Positions 18,406 through 26,534 of a DNA stretch of 64,000 nucleotides are shown here, in pieces. The stretch is taken from assembly GCA_020722965.1 (NCBI GenBank), contig DYJT01000003.1, positions 62,001 through 126,000 on the forward strand. The letters run 5' to 3'. The first letter of the stretch is position 1. The number at the start of each line of letters is the position of its first letter. Position numbers and translations under genes: made by a program. Below the pieces are notes generated by a model. That model searched no databases. It worked only from the letters and a program-made list of their open reading frames with translations, and had not been told where the DNA came from. Origin of the DNA: Brachyspira murdochii (lineage in GTDB: Bacteria > Spirochaetota > JAAYUW01).

Positions 18406-18549
18406 ATGATTTTTTTTACTAAAAAGAAAAAAACGATTAATTGCAAATATTGCAATAAAAAACTTAGAGTTCCATATCTTAAAGGAAAAACATTAAGAGT
18501 TATCTGTCCTCATTGTGGTAGAAAATTTGAAGTAATTTTCCCTAAATAG
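18406..18549 (+). CDS. 47-residue zinc-ribbon protein (MJ0042-like finger)
   Basis: A short open frame runs from ATG 18406 to TAG 18549, preceded by AGGA at good spacing. It encodes four cysteines as two knuckles: INCKYCNKK near residue 13 and VICPHCGRKFEV near 34. Between them lies LRVPYLKGKTLRV, the spacing of MJ0042-type zinc ribbons (CPxC...vp...lrCpkCgxxf). The N-terminus is TKKKK-rich. Such fingers usually sit at the start of larger proteins, so a stand-alone version is notable. A nucleic-acid or protein interaction role is inference. It lies between the terminator and the oppositely directed methyltransferase gene. Confidence 0.7.
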   Translation: MIFFTKKKKTINCKYCNKKLRVPYLKGKTLRVICPHCGRKFEVIFPK

Positions 18550-18550
18550 C

Positions 18551-19174
18551 TTAAATTTCACAAATATAAATTGTCGAAAATTCGGTTTTTATTTTATCAA
18601 TTTTTGCAAAATATTTTTGCAAAACCAGGTTTATCTTATTTTCAGGATGATTATAAAACTTGATGTAAGTTTGTTCCTTCAAAAAAGGAAGTTGGAATCC
18701 CTTTTTTTGTTCAATATTGTTAAATATGAATATTCCTTCGCTGTTTAAAGAATTACTGACATTTGAAAAAAAGCTTTCTATATCCTGTATATGGACCAAA
18801 AGAAAAAACGAATAAATTAGATCGAAAAGAAAATCTATTTTTGCTTTTTCCAGATTAATTTTAATAAACTTAACATCTGTTCTAATCTTCTTTTTTGCTA
18901 TTTTCATCATATCTTGAGAAATATCTAATCCAAAAAGATTATTATTTTTATACTCCTTCTTTAGCAAATAAGATTCAACTCTTTTTAACACTCTTCCATC
19001 ACCACAGCCTAAATCTGCTAAAAAGATCTTTTGATTCTTACCATAGATGAAATCTATTTTTGAATAAAGTAGATTCTTGGTTATTTCCCAATCAAATGAA
19101 TCTAGATGTTGATAATATTTATAGTAATAATGAGAAAATAATTTATAACCTTCTTCACAATCGACTATTTTCAT
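18551..19174 (-). CDS. Class I SAM-dependent methyltransferase
   Basis: A 207-residue protein with motif I LADLGCGDGRVL near residue 52, acidic motif GLDIS, an INLEKA segment for motif III, and FDLIYSFFLLVHI (motif IV region) of the Methyltransf_11/25 type. The substrate is unknown. The only reasonable start is the ATG at 19174, yet no ribosome binding site precedes it. The bases just upstream are the GC stem and U-run of a structured RNA (see 19175-19350). Translation may therefore depend on read-through of that RNA, on a weak leaderless start, or the coding start may be wrong. Confidence 0.75.
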   Translation of the reverse strand: MKIVDCEEGYKLFSHYYYKYYQHLDSFDWEITKNLLYSKIDFIYGKNQKIFLADLGCGDGRVLKRVESYLLKKEYKNNNLFGLDISQDMMKIAKKKIRTDVKFIKINLEKAKIDFLFDLIYSFFLLVHIQDIESFFSNVSNSLNSEGIFIFNNIEQKKGFQLPFLKEQTYIKFYNHPENKINLVLQKYFAKIDKIKTEFSTIYICEI

Positions 19175-19350
19175 AAAAAACCCGGGGTATCGGCTCCGAA
19201 GGTTATGTTAACCCTTAAGTTAACTAGGGTTCCCTTATGCAACCGCCGGTAGCTAATGCATAACAAAAGCCGCCAATTGAATTGCCATTGGGATTCCCTT
19301 CCCTCTATGTGTAGGTTCACATATTTGTCCAGAAACCGATTATCCCAGGC
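19175..19350 (-). ncRNA. ssrS: Structured RNA, probable 6S RNA
   Basis: This island of about 176 nt has 81 G+C in its first 170 bases, far above the surroundings. On the minus strand the ends pair as GCCUGGG...CCCCGGG and AUCGGUUUC...GGAGCCGAU (16 bp with a small internal loop). A large bubble follows; its 5' side can form UAUGUG-aaccua-CACAUA and its 3' side GUUAAC-uuaagg-GUUAAC. The inner arm is long and irregular (GGGaaUCCC with GGGaaCCC, then CAAU/GUUG and GGcgGC/GCuaCC). Closing stem, central bubble and irregular terminal stem-loop, at this length, form the 6S RNA architecture. Six U follow the closing stem. The identity is inferred from structure, not from a covariance search. Confidence 0.55.
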
Positions 19351-19356
19351 AAAAAA

Positions 19357-19384
19357 CAAATACCATATTTTAATGAATTTTCAA
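19357..19384 (-). promoter_or_regulatory. Candidate promoter of the 6S-like RNA
   Basis: Minus-strand TTGAAA (19384-19379) is separated by 16 bases from TATTTG (19362-19357). The first base of the RNA closing stem lies seven bases downstream, where transcription would be expected to start. Confidence 0.45.
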
Positions 19385-19430
19385 ATTTTAATTTAAAAAT
19401 TTAATTTAAAAGAAACAAATATTATCAAAT

Positions 19431-20387
19431 TTATTTCAATAATCCATTAACTATCATATTTACCGCTTCTTCTTCGTTTAATCCTCTTGCCATAAGAGTT
19501 TCTAGCTTCTTCCTATCTATTCTTCCAATCGAAGCCTCATGAGTAATCTCTGCGAGGGAATTTTTTACACTAATAATCGGAGTGGAATATGCAACAGCAT
19601 CTTTACCATAAACTATCTCCTGGCAATCAGTATGACCTTTTGTGTAGCTTTTGTTGCCCTGAACCTCTCCCAACACACTACCATAAGCCTTATCTTTTAA
19701 TACAACTCTGCTTTTTGCTATCCCAGTTGCATATTCGCCATTCAAAATTAGAGATTCTCTAATCTCGATCCTGTCATCTGCTTTCCCGTAAACTTTTGTA
19801 TCTAATTTGCAAACACTTTTTTCCAATTGCTCTATTTCATAGTCTATTTTTAATATTCCAACTCTTCCTACGACAAGTTTAAACTCTTCATTTAAATAAC
19901 TTGATTTTGCAATTTTGCCTCTTAATGTAGGAAAAACTTTAACACCGCCAGAATTAGAATGATAATGAGTTTCTATATATTCCATTTCTGCTTCTTCATC
20001 TAGATAAACCTTGCTATCCATAATATGAATTATATTTTCGGCATTAGGAAAAGAGCAATGAGCTATAAATTTTACTTTTGATTTTTTCCCAATATGAAAT
20101 TCTGATTTTATAATCTGCTTTCCTTCTTTTGGAAGCATTCCAAAGCAAAGATGAATAGGTAAATTTTTAACAACACCATCTTTTATGTAAATCTTGACCG
20201 AAATGCCATCTTTTATCTTTTTGGTATTTATATCAATCCCTTCGGTCTGATTTTTTAATAAAACTTTATCATTATTTATAACTAGACTATCAAATTTTTT
20301 ATCCATTAAAGCAGAAGCATCTTCACCAATTTTCTCATAAGTTTTAATTATCGTTTCAAATTCTTTAGAATAATCTATACTATTCAT
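19431..20387 (-). CDS. SufB/SufD-family scaffold protein of a minimal SUF (SMS) system
   Basis: A 318-residue protein with the SufBD beta-helix core and the conserved C-terminal blocks KGHTDCQEIVYG and EITHEASIGRIDRKKLETLMARGLNEEEA. It is much shorter than SufB (about 470) because the N-terminal region is absent, as in the short SmsB-type proteins. With the SufC ATPase encoded 2 bases upstream it would form the SufBC core that assembles iron-sulfur clusters in the cytosol. No SufD, SufS or SufU is present in the window. This fits the reduced two-gene systems of many anaerobes, in which inorganic sulfide rather than a cysteine desulfurase may supply sulfur (inference). Confidence 0.88.
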   Translation of the reverse strand: MNSIDYSKEFETIIKTYEKIGEDASALMDKKFDSLVINNDKVLLKNQTEGIDINTKKIKDGISVKIYIKDGVVKNLPIHLCFGMLPKEGKQIIKSEFHIGKKSKVKFIAHCSFPNAENIIHIMDSKVYLDEEAEMEYIETHYHSNSGGVKVFPTLRGKIAKSSYLNEEFKLVVGRVGILKIDYEIEQLEKSVCKLDTKVYGKADDRIEIRESLILNGEYATGIAKSRVVLKDKAYGSVLGEVQGNKSYTKGHTDCQEIVYGKDAVAYSTPIISVKNSLAEITHEASIGRIDRKKLETLMARGLNEEEAVNMIVNGLLK

Positions 20388-20389
20388 TT

Positions 20390-21115
20390 TTATATAACCT
20401 CATTTATTTCACCAATATGATCGCAAGTTTTACAGTTCTTCTTAAAATATTCTGTTACCTCGTTGGTCGGTCCATCTTTCACGACTTTCCCATTACATAT
20501 CAAAAGAGCTTTATCACCAACCTTCGTCATCTCTTCATTATGAGTTATCAATATAGTTGATGCTCCTATCTTTTTGAAACTCTTTATTAGATTTTTGATA
20601 ATATGAATAGAAGCTATATCTATACCAGAGTCTGGCTCATCAAGAATTACAATCTTAGGTTTAATGGACAATACTGAGGCTAATTCTATCCTCTTTCGTT
20701 CGCCCCCACTCAAATTTTCATCTACTATTCTATTGAGATAAAGTTCTGGATTTAGTCCTACCAAATGTAAAAGTTTCTCTTGATTATTGTTTCCACCAAT
20801 ACTTAAATATTGTGAAACAGTAATCCCTTCGAAACTAGCGGGAGATTGCCAGGCTAGGGTAATTCCTAATTTCGCCCTTTGCGTTATTGAAAAATTCGAA
20901 ATATCCACACCATTAAATAAAATTTGACCTTTAGAAGGTTTATAACCTTCAAGTCCCATTATAATAGCTGCTAAAGTCGTTTTGCCTGTTCCGTTGAGTC
21001 CAAGTATCGAATGTATTTCATTTTCACCAATAGAAAGATTAAAACCTTTTAATATATCTTTTTCACCGACATTGAAATGAAGATCCTTTATCTCAAAAAC
21101 GAAATTTTGTGACAT
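20390..21115 (-). CDS. sufC: SufC-type ABC ATPase of the minimal SUF system
   Basis: A 241-residue soluble ABC ATPase: Walker A GLNGTGKT, Q-loop LAWQSPASFEG, signature LSGGERKRIELA, Walker B IVILDEPDSGID and switch LITHNEEM. The WQSP and DSGID variants are the SufC signatures. The start is set at 21115 (MSQNFVFEI): GGATTAG precedes it, and the upstream DGC gene stops at 21117, one base away, whereas the longer frame would overlap it by 44 bases. A C-terminal KKNCKTCDHIGE adds a Cys-x2-Cys not seen in E. coli SufC. Confidence 0.93.
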   Translation of the reverse strand: MSQNFVFEIKDLHFNVGEKDILKGFNLSIGENEIHSILGLNGTGKTTLAAIIMGLEGYKPSKGQILFNGVDISNFSITQRAKLGITLAWQSPASFEGITVSQYLSIGGNNNQEKLLHLVGLNPELYLNRIVDENLSGGERKRIELASVLSIKPKIVILDEPDSGIDIASIHIIKNLIKSFKKIGASTILITHNEEMTKVGDKALLICNGKVVKDGPTNEVTEYFKKNCKTCDHIGEINEVI

Positions 21116-21116
21116 T

Positions 21117-21542
21117 CTAATCCTTTCCTTTATCTGGTAACTTTGAAACTTCTGAAACAATTTTTTCAGTTATTCTGTTTACATCATCATCATTAAAATC
21201 AAGTGTAGGAATTTTCTCTACATTTTCTTTTGATATGATTATTTCATAGGTAGGCTTAATATTCAGTTGCCTTAATATTTTTGAAGCACACTCATTTGGA
21301 CAACCATTGATAACTATGAGTTTCTTAGCTTTTTCAGCGATTCCAACATGTGTTGGAGACCTTGCTGCCACTGCAGATAAGCAGCACATTCTGGTATTTT
21401 CGACTTTATTAGTTAATTTGACTGCTACCGCATGCCCTACCTGGCCTACTGAAGCAGCCCCATCACAAGCAAGTACAATGTCAAGATTTTCTGCTTCTTT
21501 TCCACAATGAGGTAATAATGTGTAGTTTTTTTGATTCTCCAT
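21117..21542 (-). CDS. DGC-domain (putative zinc-binding) protein upstream of sufC
   Basis: The 141-residue protein matches the DGC family (PF08859). It has LACDGAASVGQVGHAVAV (Asp-Gly near the ACDGAA cysteine), a CCLSAVAARSP segment and the VINGCPNECASKIL motif. The cysteines could bind metal; biochemical function is not established for the family. The ATG at 21542 is chosen because AAGGA lies seven bases upstream; a longer GTG frame would start inside the palindrome at 21585-21618. It is followed one base later by sufC, so the three genes form a tight operon and the protein is a candidate partner in iron-sulfur assembly. Confidence 0.8.
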   Translation of the reverse strand: MENQKNYTLLPHCGKEAENLDIVLACDGAASVGQVGHAVAVKLTNKVENTRMCCLSAVAARSPTHVGIAEKAKKLIVINGCPNECASKILRQLNIKPTYEIIISKENVEKIPTLDFNDDDVNRITEKIVSEVSKLPDKGKD

Positions 21543-21584
21543 CTGAATATCCTTAAATTTAAGTTTCTTCCGATTCCCCAATTT

Positions 21585-21618
21585 GCAAATAAAAATCAAT
21601 AATATTGATGTTATTTGC
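21585..21618. promoter_or_regulatory. Palindrome in the leader of the DGC-sufC-sufB operon
   Basis: Arms GCAAATAA and TTATTTGC (8 bp) enclose ATCAAT and ATTGAT (6 bp) with a one- to two-base asymmetry between the two helices and a 3-base centre. A further TGCAAAT half-site lies at 21634-21640. The site is 43 bases upstream of the DGC start. It may be an operator (for example for an Rrf2-type iron-sulfur regulator) or an mRNA hairpin. Confidence 0.45.
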
Positions 21619-21861
21619 ACAATTGCGTGTTACTGCAAATATAATTATATATTTAATAATGTCAATATAATGTCAATCAAATATAACTTAAAATTTCCCA
21701 CTGTAAGAATATCCCCTTATCATTTATTCATAAAATTTTTCTATCATCATTAACAATATTCTTGTAATTTATCAATTATATAATATTATAATTTTAAGAA
21801 AAAATCAATCCTAAATATTAAATTTTATTTTTAAAGATATTTTAATAAAAGGAGAGTTTTT

Positions 21862-22782
21862 ATGGCTATGCGTTTGATCACCAGATCAGATTTCGATGGA
21901 TTAGCATGCGCTGTATTACTTAAAGAAGCAGGTATAATCGATCATTTTAAGTTTGTTCATCCCAAAGATATTCAAGATGGCATTGTTGAAGTAAATGAAA
22001 ACGATGTTCTTGCTAACGTACCTTATTTAAAAGGTTGTGGGTTATGGTTTGATCATCATTTAAGTGAGGAAGAAAGAAATGCTTTTCCTTATAATTATAA
22101 AGGGATGAGTAAAGAAGCTCCATCAGCTGCCCAGGTTATTTATGACTATTATGATGGTGATACAAGGTTTAAAAACAAATTTAAAGGACTTATGAAGGCC
22201 GTCAATAAATCTGATTCAGGTAATTTAACAAAAGGAGAAATCTTACATCCAAAGGGATGGATTTTACTATCATTCATAATGGATCCGAGAACAAGCCTTG
22301 GAAGATTCAAAGATTACAGGATTTCAAATTATCAATTAATGGAAAAACTTGTAGATTACTGTAGAACTATGCCTATAAGCAAAATTTTGAAAATCGAGGA
22401 TATAAAAGAGAGAATAATAAGATATAAAGAGCAGGAAAAAGAATATAAAAAGATGCTTTTAAAATATAGCTATTTGAAAAAAAATGTCCTTATAATAGAT
22501 CTTAGAAATGCTCCAATTATTTATACAGGAAATAGATTCATAGAATATTGTATTTTCCCTAAAGCAACCATATCTATCAGGGTAATGTGGGGGAAACAGA
22601 ATCAAAATATAGTTTTTGCGGTTGGTCATTCTATAATAAATAGAAAATCAAATGTCAATGTTGGTTCTCTTTTATTGAAATATGGCGGAGGTGGCCATCC
22701 AAAAGTCGGCACATGCCAGGTTCCCGTCAATGAAGCAGATAAAATATTAGATGAACTTATTGAAGCATGTATCGGAAAATAA
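21862..22782 (+). CDS. DHH-family phosphoesterase
   Basis: A 306-residue protein with DHH motifs RSDFDGLACA (motif I), LWFDHHLSEE (motif III, Asp-His-His) and a DHHA1-like C-terminus ending GGGGHPKVGTCQVP. The DHH superfamily includes exopolyphosphatases, NrnA-type oligoribonucleases and cyclic dinucleotide phosphodiesterases. The GGGGH RNA/phosphate-binding loop with single-domain size is compatible with NrnA or a c-di-AMP phosphodiesterase, and the substrate is unresolved. A strong AAAGGAGAG precedes the ATG. The GH42 gene follows 21 bases after its stop, so the two are probably co-transcribed. Confidence 0.85.
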   Translation: MAMRLITRSDFDGLACAVLLKEAGIIDHFKFVHPKDIQDGIVEVNENDVLANVPYLKGCGLWFDHHLSEEERNAFPYNYKGMSKEAPSAAQVIYDYYDGDTRFKNKFKGLMKAVNKSDSGNLTKGEILHPKGWILLSFIMDPRTSLGRFKDYRISNYQLMEKLVDYCRTMPISKILKIEDIKERIIRYKEQEKEYKKMLLKYSYLKKNVLIIDLRNAPIIYTGNRFIEYCIFPKATISIRVMWGKQNQNIVFAVGHSIINRKSNVNVGSLLLKYGGGGHPKVGTCQVPVNEADKILDELIEACIGK

Positions 22783-22803
22783 TAATTAATGGGGATTTTT
22801 TAT

Positions 22804-24807
22804 ATGAGTGTTATCCAGAATAATAATTTTTTGTTTGGAATAGACTATTATCCAGAACAATGGAATAAGAATTTATGGGAAGATGATGCGAAAAGGATGT
22901 CATCTAGTGGTGTAAACTTAATAAGGATAATGGAATTCGCCTGGACAATTATAGAAAAAAAGGAAGGGGTCTTCGATTTTTCACTTTTTGATGAAGTGAT
23001 AGATTTATTTTCTCACTACAATATTAAAGTAGTACTCGGAACTCCAACCGCTACTATTCCATTTTGGTTATATCAGAAGAATCCCAAGATCATGCAGGTA
23101 ACATATAACGGCAACAGAAAAGAATTTGGAGGAAGAAGATCGGTATGCGTAAATAATTCAATATTTTTAAATCATGTTAATATTATTGTAGATGAAATTT
23201 CTAAACACTACGGTAAAAATAGCAATGTTATAGGTTGGCAGTTGGATAATGAAATTGGCCATGAAGGGTCTGATTTTTGCTATTGTGATTCATGTTTTGA
23301 AAAATGGAATCTTTGGTTAAAAGAAAAATACGAAAATATCGAGAATTTAAATAAAGCATGGGGAACTAATTTTTGGGGAACAAGTTACTCCGAATTCCAA
23401 ATTCCAACTCCAAAAAATACCTTTGGTTCACTTCAAAATCCATCTTTATTAATCGATTACTCTAGGTTTATGTCTGATAGTAATATTAAATTTTTGAACG
23501 CACAATACAACATACTTAAAAATAACATAAATAAAGACCAATGGATTGCTACAGATATTTTTATGCCTTCTTTATCATGTTCAATTGATTTTCAAGAGCT
23601 TACAAAAGACCATGATTTTATTGGATTAAACAATTATCCTGTATGGGGTGAACAGAATGAACCATTACCATATTATTTTATTTCACTCAATCTGTCATAT
23701 TTGAAAGGGTTAAAAGACAATAAACATTTTACCGTTTTCGAACAGATGTCAGGAATCCAGGGTCACAGTTGTATAGGTTATCTTCCTTCAATAGAAGAGC
23801 TTAGACTCTGGACTAATAAGGCAATTTCGTTTGGCGCAGATAAACTTTTTTATTTTAGATATAGAACAGCAAGTTCTGGTCAAGAACAACTTTGTTATGG
23901 ACTTATTAATCCCGACAATAATGAAACTGCATTATTTAAAAACTTAACGAATAATATCAAAGAAAATAGGGAAATTTTTGATAGAATAGCAAACTCGAAG
24001 CAAAAAAACTCTATAGCCTCCCTTGTCTATGATAAAGATAGTGTCAGGCTTTTAAGACATCAATACCAGACAAAAGGTCTATACAATAAACCTACAGAAT
24101 ATATGCAGGTTGGATATGAACTCGAATTTACAAGATGGTACGCACCTTTTTCACTTTTTAATATCTCTGTTGATGTAAAGTCGACTAATAATCTGAATCT
24201 TGATAACTATAAGATAATATCTTTGCCATTGTATTTAATGGTAGATGATCTATTTGTTGAAAAGATTAAAAAATGGGTAGAAAATGGTGGAATATTAATT
24301 TTATCATGGAGAACTGGGATTAGGACTAAAGAGAACATGGCTACTTCTGAAAAATTACCTGGTAAATTTTCAAAACTTGCAGGGATAGAAATTGAATCCT
24401 TTGAATCCTTAAATGAAACAAAAACTTATATTACTAGAGGATTATTTAAGATTAAGGTTGAAGCATGGGCAGACATTATAAAACCAGTTAAAGCAAAGGT
24501 TTTAGCTAAATATAGTGATAAGAAAAAACCATATTATGGTCAAGCTGCATTAACCGTTAATGAGTATGGTAAAGGTAAGGTCTATTATTTTGGAACTTCT
24601 CCATCTGGTTTAGGGCTTTTATTTTTATATTATAATATTTTTAGTAAAGCTAAACTTAAACCTAAATTTTTTGGCTTTGGAATTGAATCGATAGACTATA
24701 TTGATAACGAAAACAAAGAATTTAAAATAGTTATAAACAACACAAAAAAAATAAAAAAAGCTTTTAAAAAAAGATTAAAACCATTTGAAATTAAAATCAT
24801 AGAATAA
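22804..24807 (+). CDS. GH42 beta-galactosidase, cytoplasmic
   Basis: This 667-residue protein starts MSVIQNNN; GGGGAT at normal spacing favours this ATG over one five codons upstream. The TIM barrel opens GIDYYPEQWNKNLWEDDAKRM and has WQLDNEIGHE with acid/base Glu150 and TVFEQMSG with nucleophile Glu313. The family zinc site is present as SVCVNNS plus FCYCDSCFEKW. A trimerisation domain and small beta domain complete the usual GH42 length. There is no signal peptide, so it would cleave imported beta-galactosides. It lacks an adjacent transporter, unlike typical galactooligosaccharide loci. Confidence 0.92.
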   Translation: MSVIQNNNFLFGIDYYPEQWNKNLWEDDAKRMSSSGVNLIRIMEFAWTIIEKKEGVFDFSLFDEVIDLFSHYNIKVVLGTPTATIPFWLYQKNPKIMQVTYNGNRKEFGGRRSVCVNNSIFLNHVNIIVDEISKHYGKNSNVIGWQLDNEIGHEGSDFCYCDSCFEKWNLWLKEKYENIENLNKAWGTNFWGTSYSEFQIPTPKNTFGSLQNPSLLIDYSRFMSDSNIKFLNAQYNILKNNINKDQWIATDIFMPSLSCSIDFQELTKDHDFIGLNNYPVWGEQNEPLPYYFISLNLSYLKGLKDNKHFTVFEQMSGIQGHSCIGYLPSIEELRLWTNKAISFGADKLFYFRYRTASSGQEQLCYGLINPDNNETALFKNLTNNIKENREIFDRIANSKQKNSIASLVYDKDSVRLLRHQYQTKGLYNKPTEYMQVGYELEFTRWYAPFSLFNISVDVKSTNNLNLDNYKIISLPLYLMVDDLFVEKIKKWVENGGILILSWRTGIRTKENMATSEKLPGKFSKLAGIEIESFESLNETKTYITRGLFKIKVEAWADIIKPVKAKVLAKYSDKKKPYYGQAALTVNEYGKGKVYYFGTSPSGLGLLFLYYNIFSKAKLKPKFFGFGIESIDYIDNENKEFKIVINNTKKIKKAFKKRLKPFEIKIIE

Positions 24808-24940
24808 AACCATACTATAAGAAATATTCCAATAATTTTAAGATAAAAAATGTAAAATAATAATCATAGAATAAAAGATAGAGGGTAAAAGATATTGAAT
24901 GATATTTTTAACAAAATTAAGAATAAAAAAATTAAGGGCA

Positions 24941-24970
24941 AAAAAATGGCTGGTTATACACCAGCCATTT
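24941..24970 (-). terminator. Terminator of the glutamate dehydrogenase gene
   Basis: A perfect 10-bp stem, AAATGGCTGG with CCAGCCATTT, has a 7-base loop and six or more T on the minus-strand 3' side. It lies just beyond the gdhA stop and faces the end of the convergent GH42 gene. Confidence 0.88.
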
Positions 24971-24991
24971 TAATTATTGTAGTAAAATTTA

Positions 24992-26332
24992 CTATACTAA
25001 ACCCTGATCAATCATTGCATTAGCAACTTTTAAGAAACCAGCGATATTAGCACCATTAACAAGATTACCAGGAGTGCCAAATTCTTTAGCTGCGCTTTGA
25101 CATGAATTATGGATATTAATCATTATGTTATGTAATTTTTCATCAACCTCTTGAGCTGACCATGACATTCTTATGCTGTTTTGAGACATTTCGAGACCTG
25201 ATGTAGCAACACCACCGGCATTAGCAGCTTTTGCAGGTCCAAATAAAATATTGTTATCTATAAAATATTTTGCTGCATCGAGTGTACATGGCATATTTGC
25301 GGCTTCTACCACACATTTTACACCATTTTTAACAAGTTCTTTAGCGTCATCAATGTTAAGTTCATTCTGAGTAGCACATGGAATAGCGACATCTACTGGG
25401 GTAGACCATGGTCTTTTACCAGCTTCAAATTTTACTTTAAATTTATCAGCATAATCTTGAACTCTATCTCTACCTGAAGCCCTCATTTCAAGCATATAAT
25501 CTATTTTTTCGCCTTTAATTCCATCTGGATCGTATACAAAACCATCTGGTCCAGAAATTGTAACAACCTTACCACCAAGTTCAGTTATCTTCAAAGCAGC
25601 ACCCCAGGCAACATTACCAAAACCAGATAGAGCGACTTTTTTACCATTAAAATCCATTCCTTTGGTTTTTAGCATCTCCTGTGCAAAATATGTTACACCA
25701 TAACCTGTTGCTTCTGGTCTAACTAAAGAGCCACCCCAATTAAGTCCTTTTCCTGTTAATACACCGGTAAATTCATTAACAAGTTTCTTATATTGACCAA
25801 AAAGGTAACCTATCTCTCTTGCACCAACACCTATATCTCCAGCTGGTACATCTGTATCTGGGCCAATATGTCTGAAAAGTTCATTCATGAAAGCCTGACA
25901 GAATCTCATTACTTCAGCGTCTGATTTACCTCTTGGATCAAAATCTGAACCGCCTTTTCCACCGCCCATAGGTAAAGTAGTAAGACTATTTTTAAAAATC
26001 TGTTCAAAACCTAAAAATTTTAAAATCGATAAATTTACTGATGGATGAAATCTTAATCCACCTTTGTATGGTCCGATAGCCGAATTGAATTGAACTCTAT
26101 AACCCCTATTTATTTGAATTTCACCTTTATCATCTTGCCAGCAAACTCTGAAAGAAATAGCTCTTTCTGGTTCAACAATTCTTTCAAGGATTTTGTGCTT
26201 TTTATATCTTGGATCTTTGTCTACAACAACTCTAAGTGAATTTAATACCTCTTCGACAGATTGAATAAACTCTTTTTCCCATGGTAATCTTTCTTTTATA
26301 GAGCTAATTACTTCGTCAACATAATGACTCAT
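24992..26332 (-). CDS. gdhA: Glutamate dehydrogenase (small hexameric type, probably NADP-dependent)
   Basis: A 446-residue protein with the family blocks RGYRVQFNSAIGPYKGGLRFH, LPMGGGKGGSDFDP (catalytic-region lysine), PAGDIGVGAREIGYL and Rossmann motif GFGNVAWGAA. A serine in TISGPDG where NAD enzymes have an acidic residue suggests NADP(H). It interconverts 2-oxoglutarate plus ammonia and glutamate in the cytoplasm, and so links ammonia assimilation to the 2-oxoacid pool. TTTGGAGGAAAT directly precedes the ATG. It is a single-gene unit with its own terminator. Confidence 0.97.
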   Translation of the reverse strand: MSHYVDEVISSIKERLPWEKEFIQSVEEVLNSLRVVVDKDPRYKKHKILERIVEPERAISFRVCWQDDKGEIQINRGYRVQFNSAIGPYKGGLRFHPSVNLSILKFLGFEQIFKNSLTTLPMGGGKGGSDFDPRGKSDAEVMRFCQAFMNELFRHIGPDTDVPAGDIGVGAREIGYLFGQYKKLVNEFTGVLTGKGLNWGGSLVRPEATGYGVTYFAQEMLKTKGMDFNGKKVALSGFGNVAWGAALKITELGGKVVTISGPDGFVYDPDGIKGEKIDYMLEMRASGRDRVQDYADKFKVKFEAGKRPWSTPVDVAIPCATQNELNIDDAKELVKNGVKCVVEAANMPCTLDAAKYFIDNNILFGPAKAANAGGVATSGLEMSQNSIRMSWSAQEVDEKLHNIMINIHNSCQSAAKEFGTPGNLVNGANIAGFLKVANAMIDQGLV

Positions 26333-26534
26333 ATTTCCTCCAAATAAATAAAATTTAATAAAATTTTTATCCGTTTTAGTTAACTTAATTTTGTTTTTAA
26401 GTCAAGTATTTTAAAATATTCTTAATTTTGCTATAAATAGAGGTAAAAAATGGAAATAATCTTTGAATTTATTTTTAATAAATTCGCTATCTAATAAACT
26501 ATATTAGACAACTAATCTATTCACCCGTAAAAGA

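Noticed and set aside
19175-19350. Known riboswitch classes (cobalamin, SAM, c-di-GMP, glycine, ykkC) for the structured RNA
   Set aside because: Their conserved core strings as I recall them are absent, and the long closing stem ending in a U-run suits a free-standing RNA better.
19171-19359. A 62-codon minus-strand open frame through the G+C-rich island
   Set aside because: The same bases form long complementary stems and a terminator-like end, and the protein is unlike any family; RNA is the better reading.
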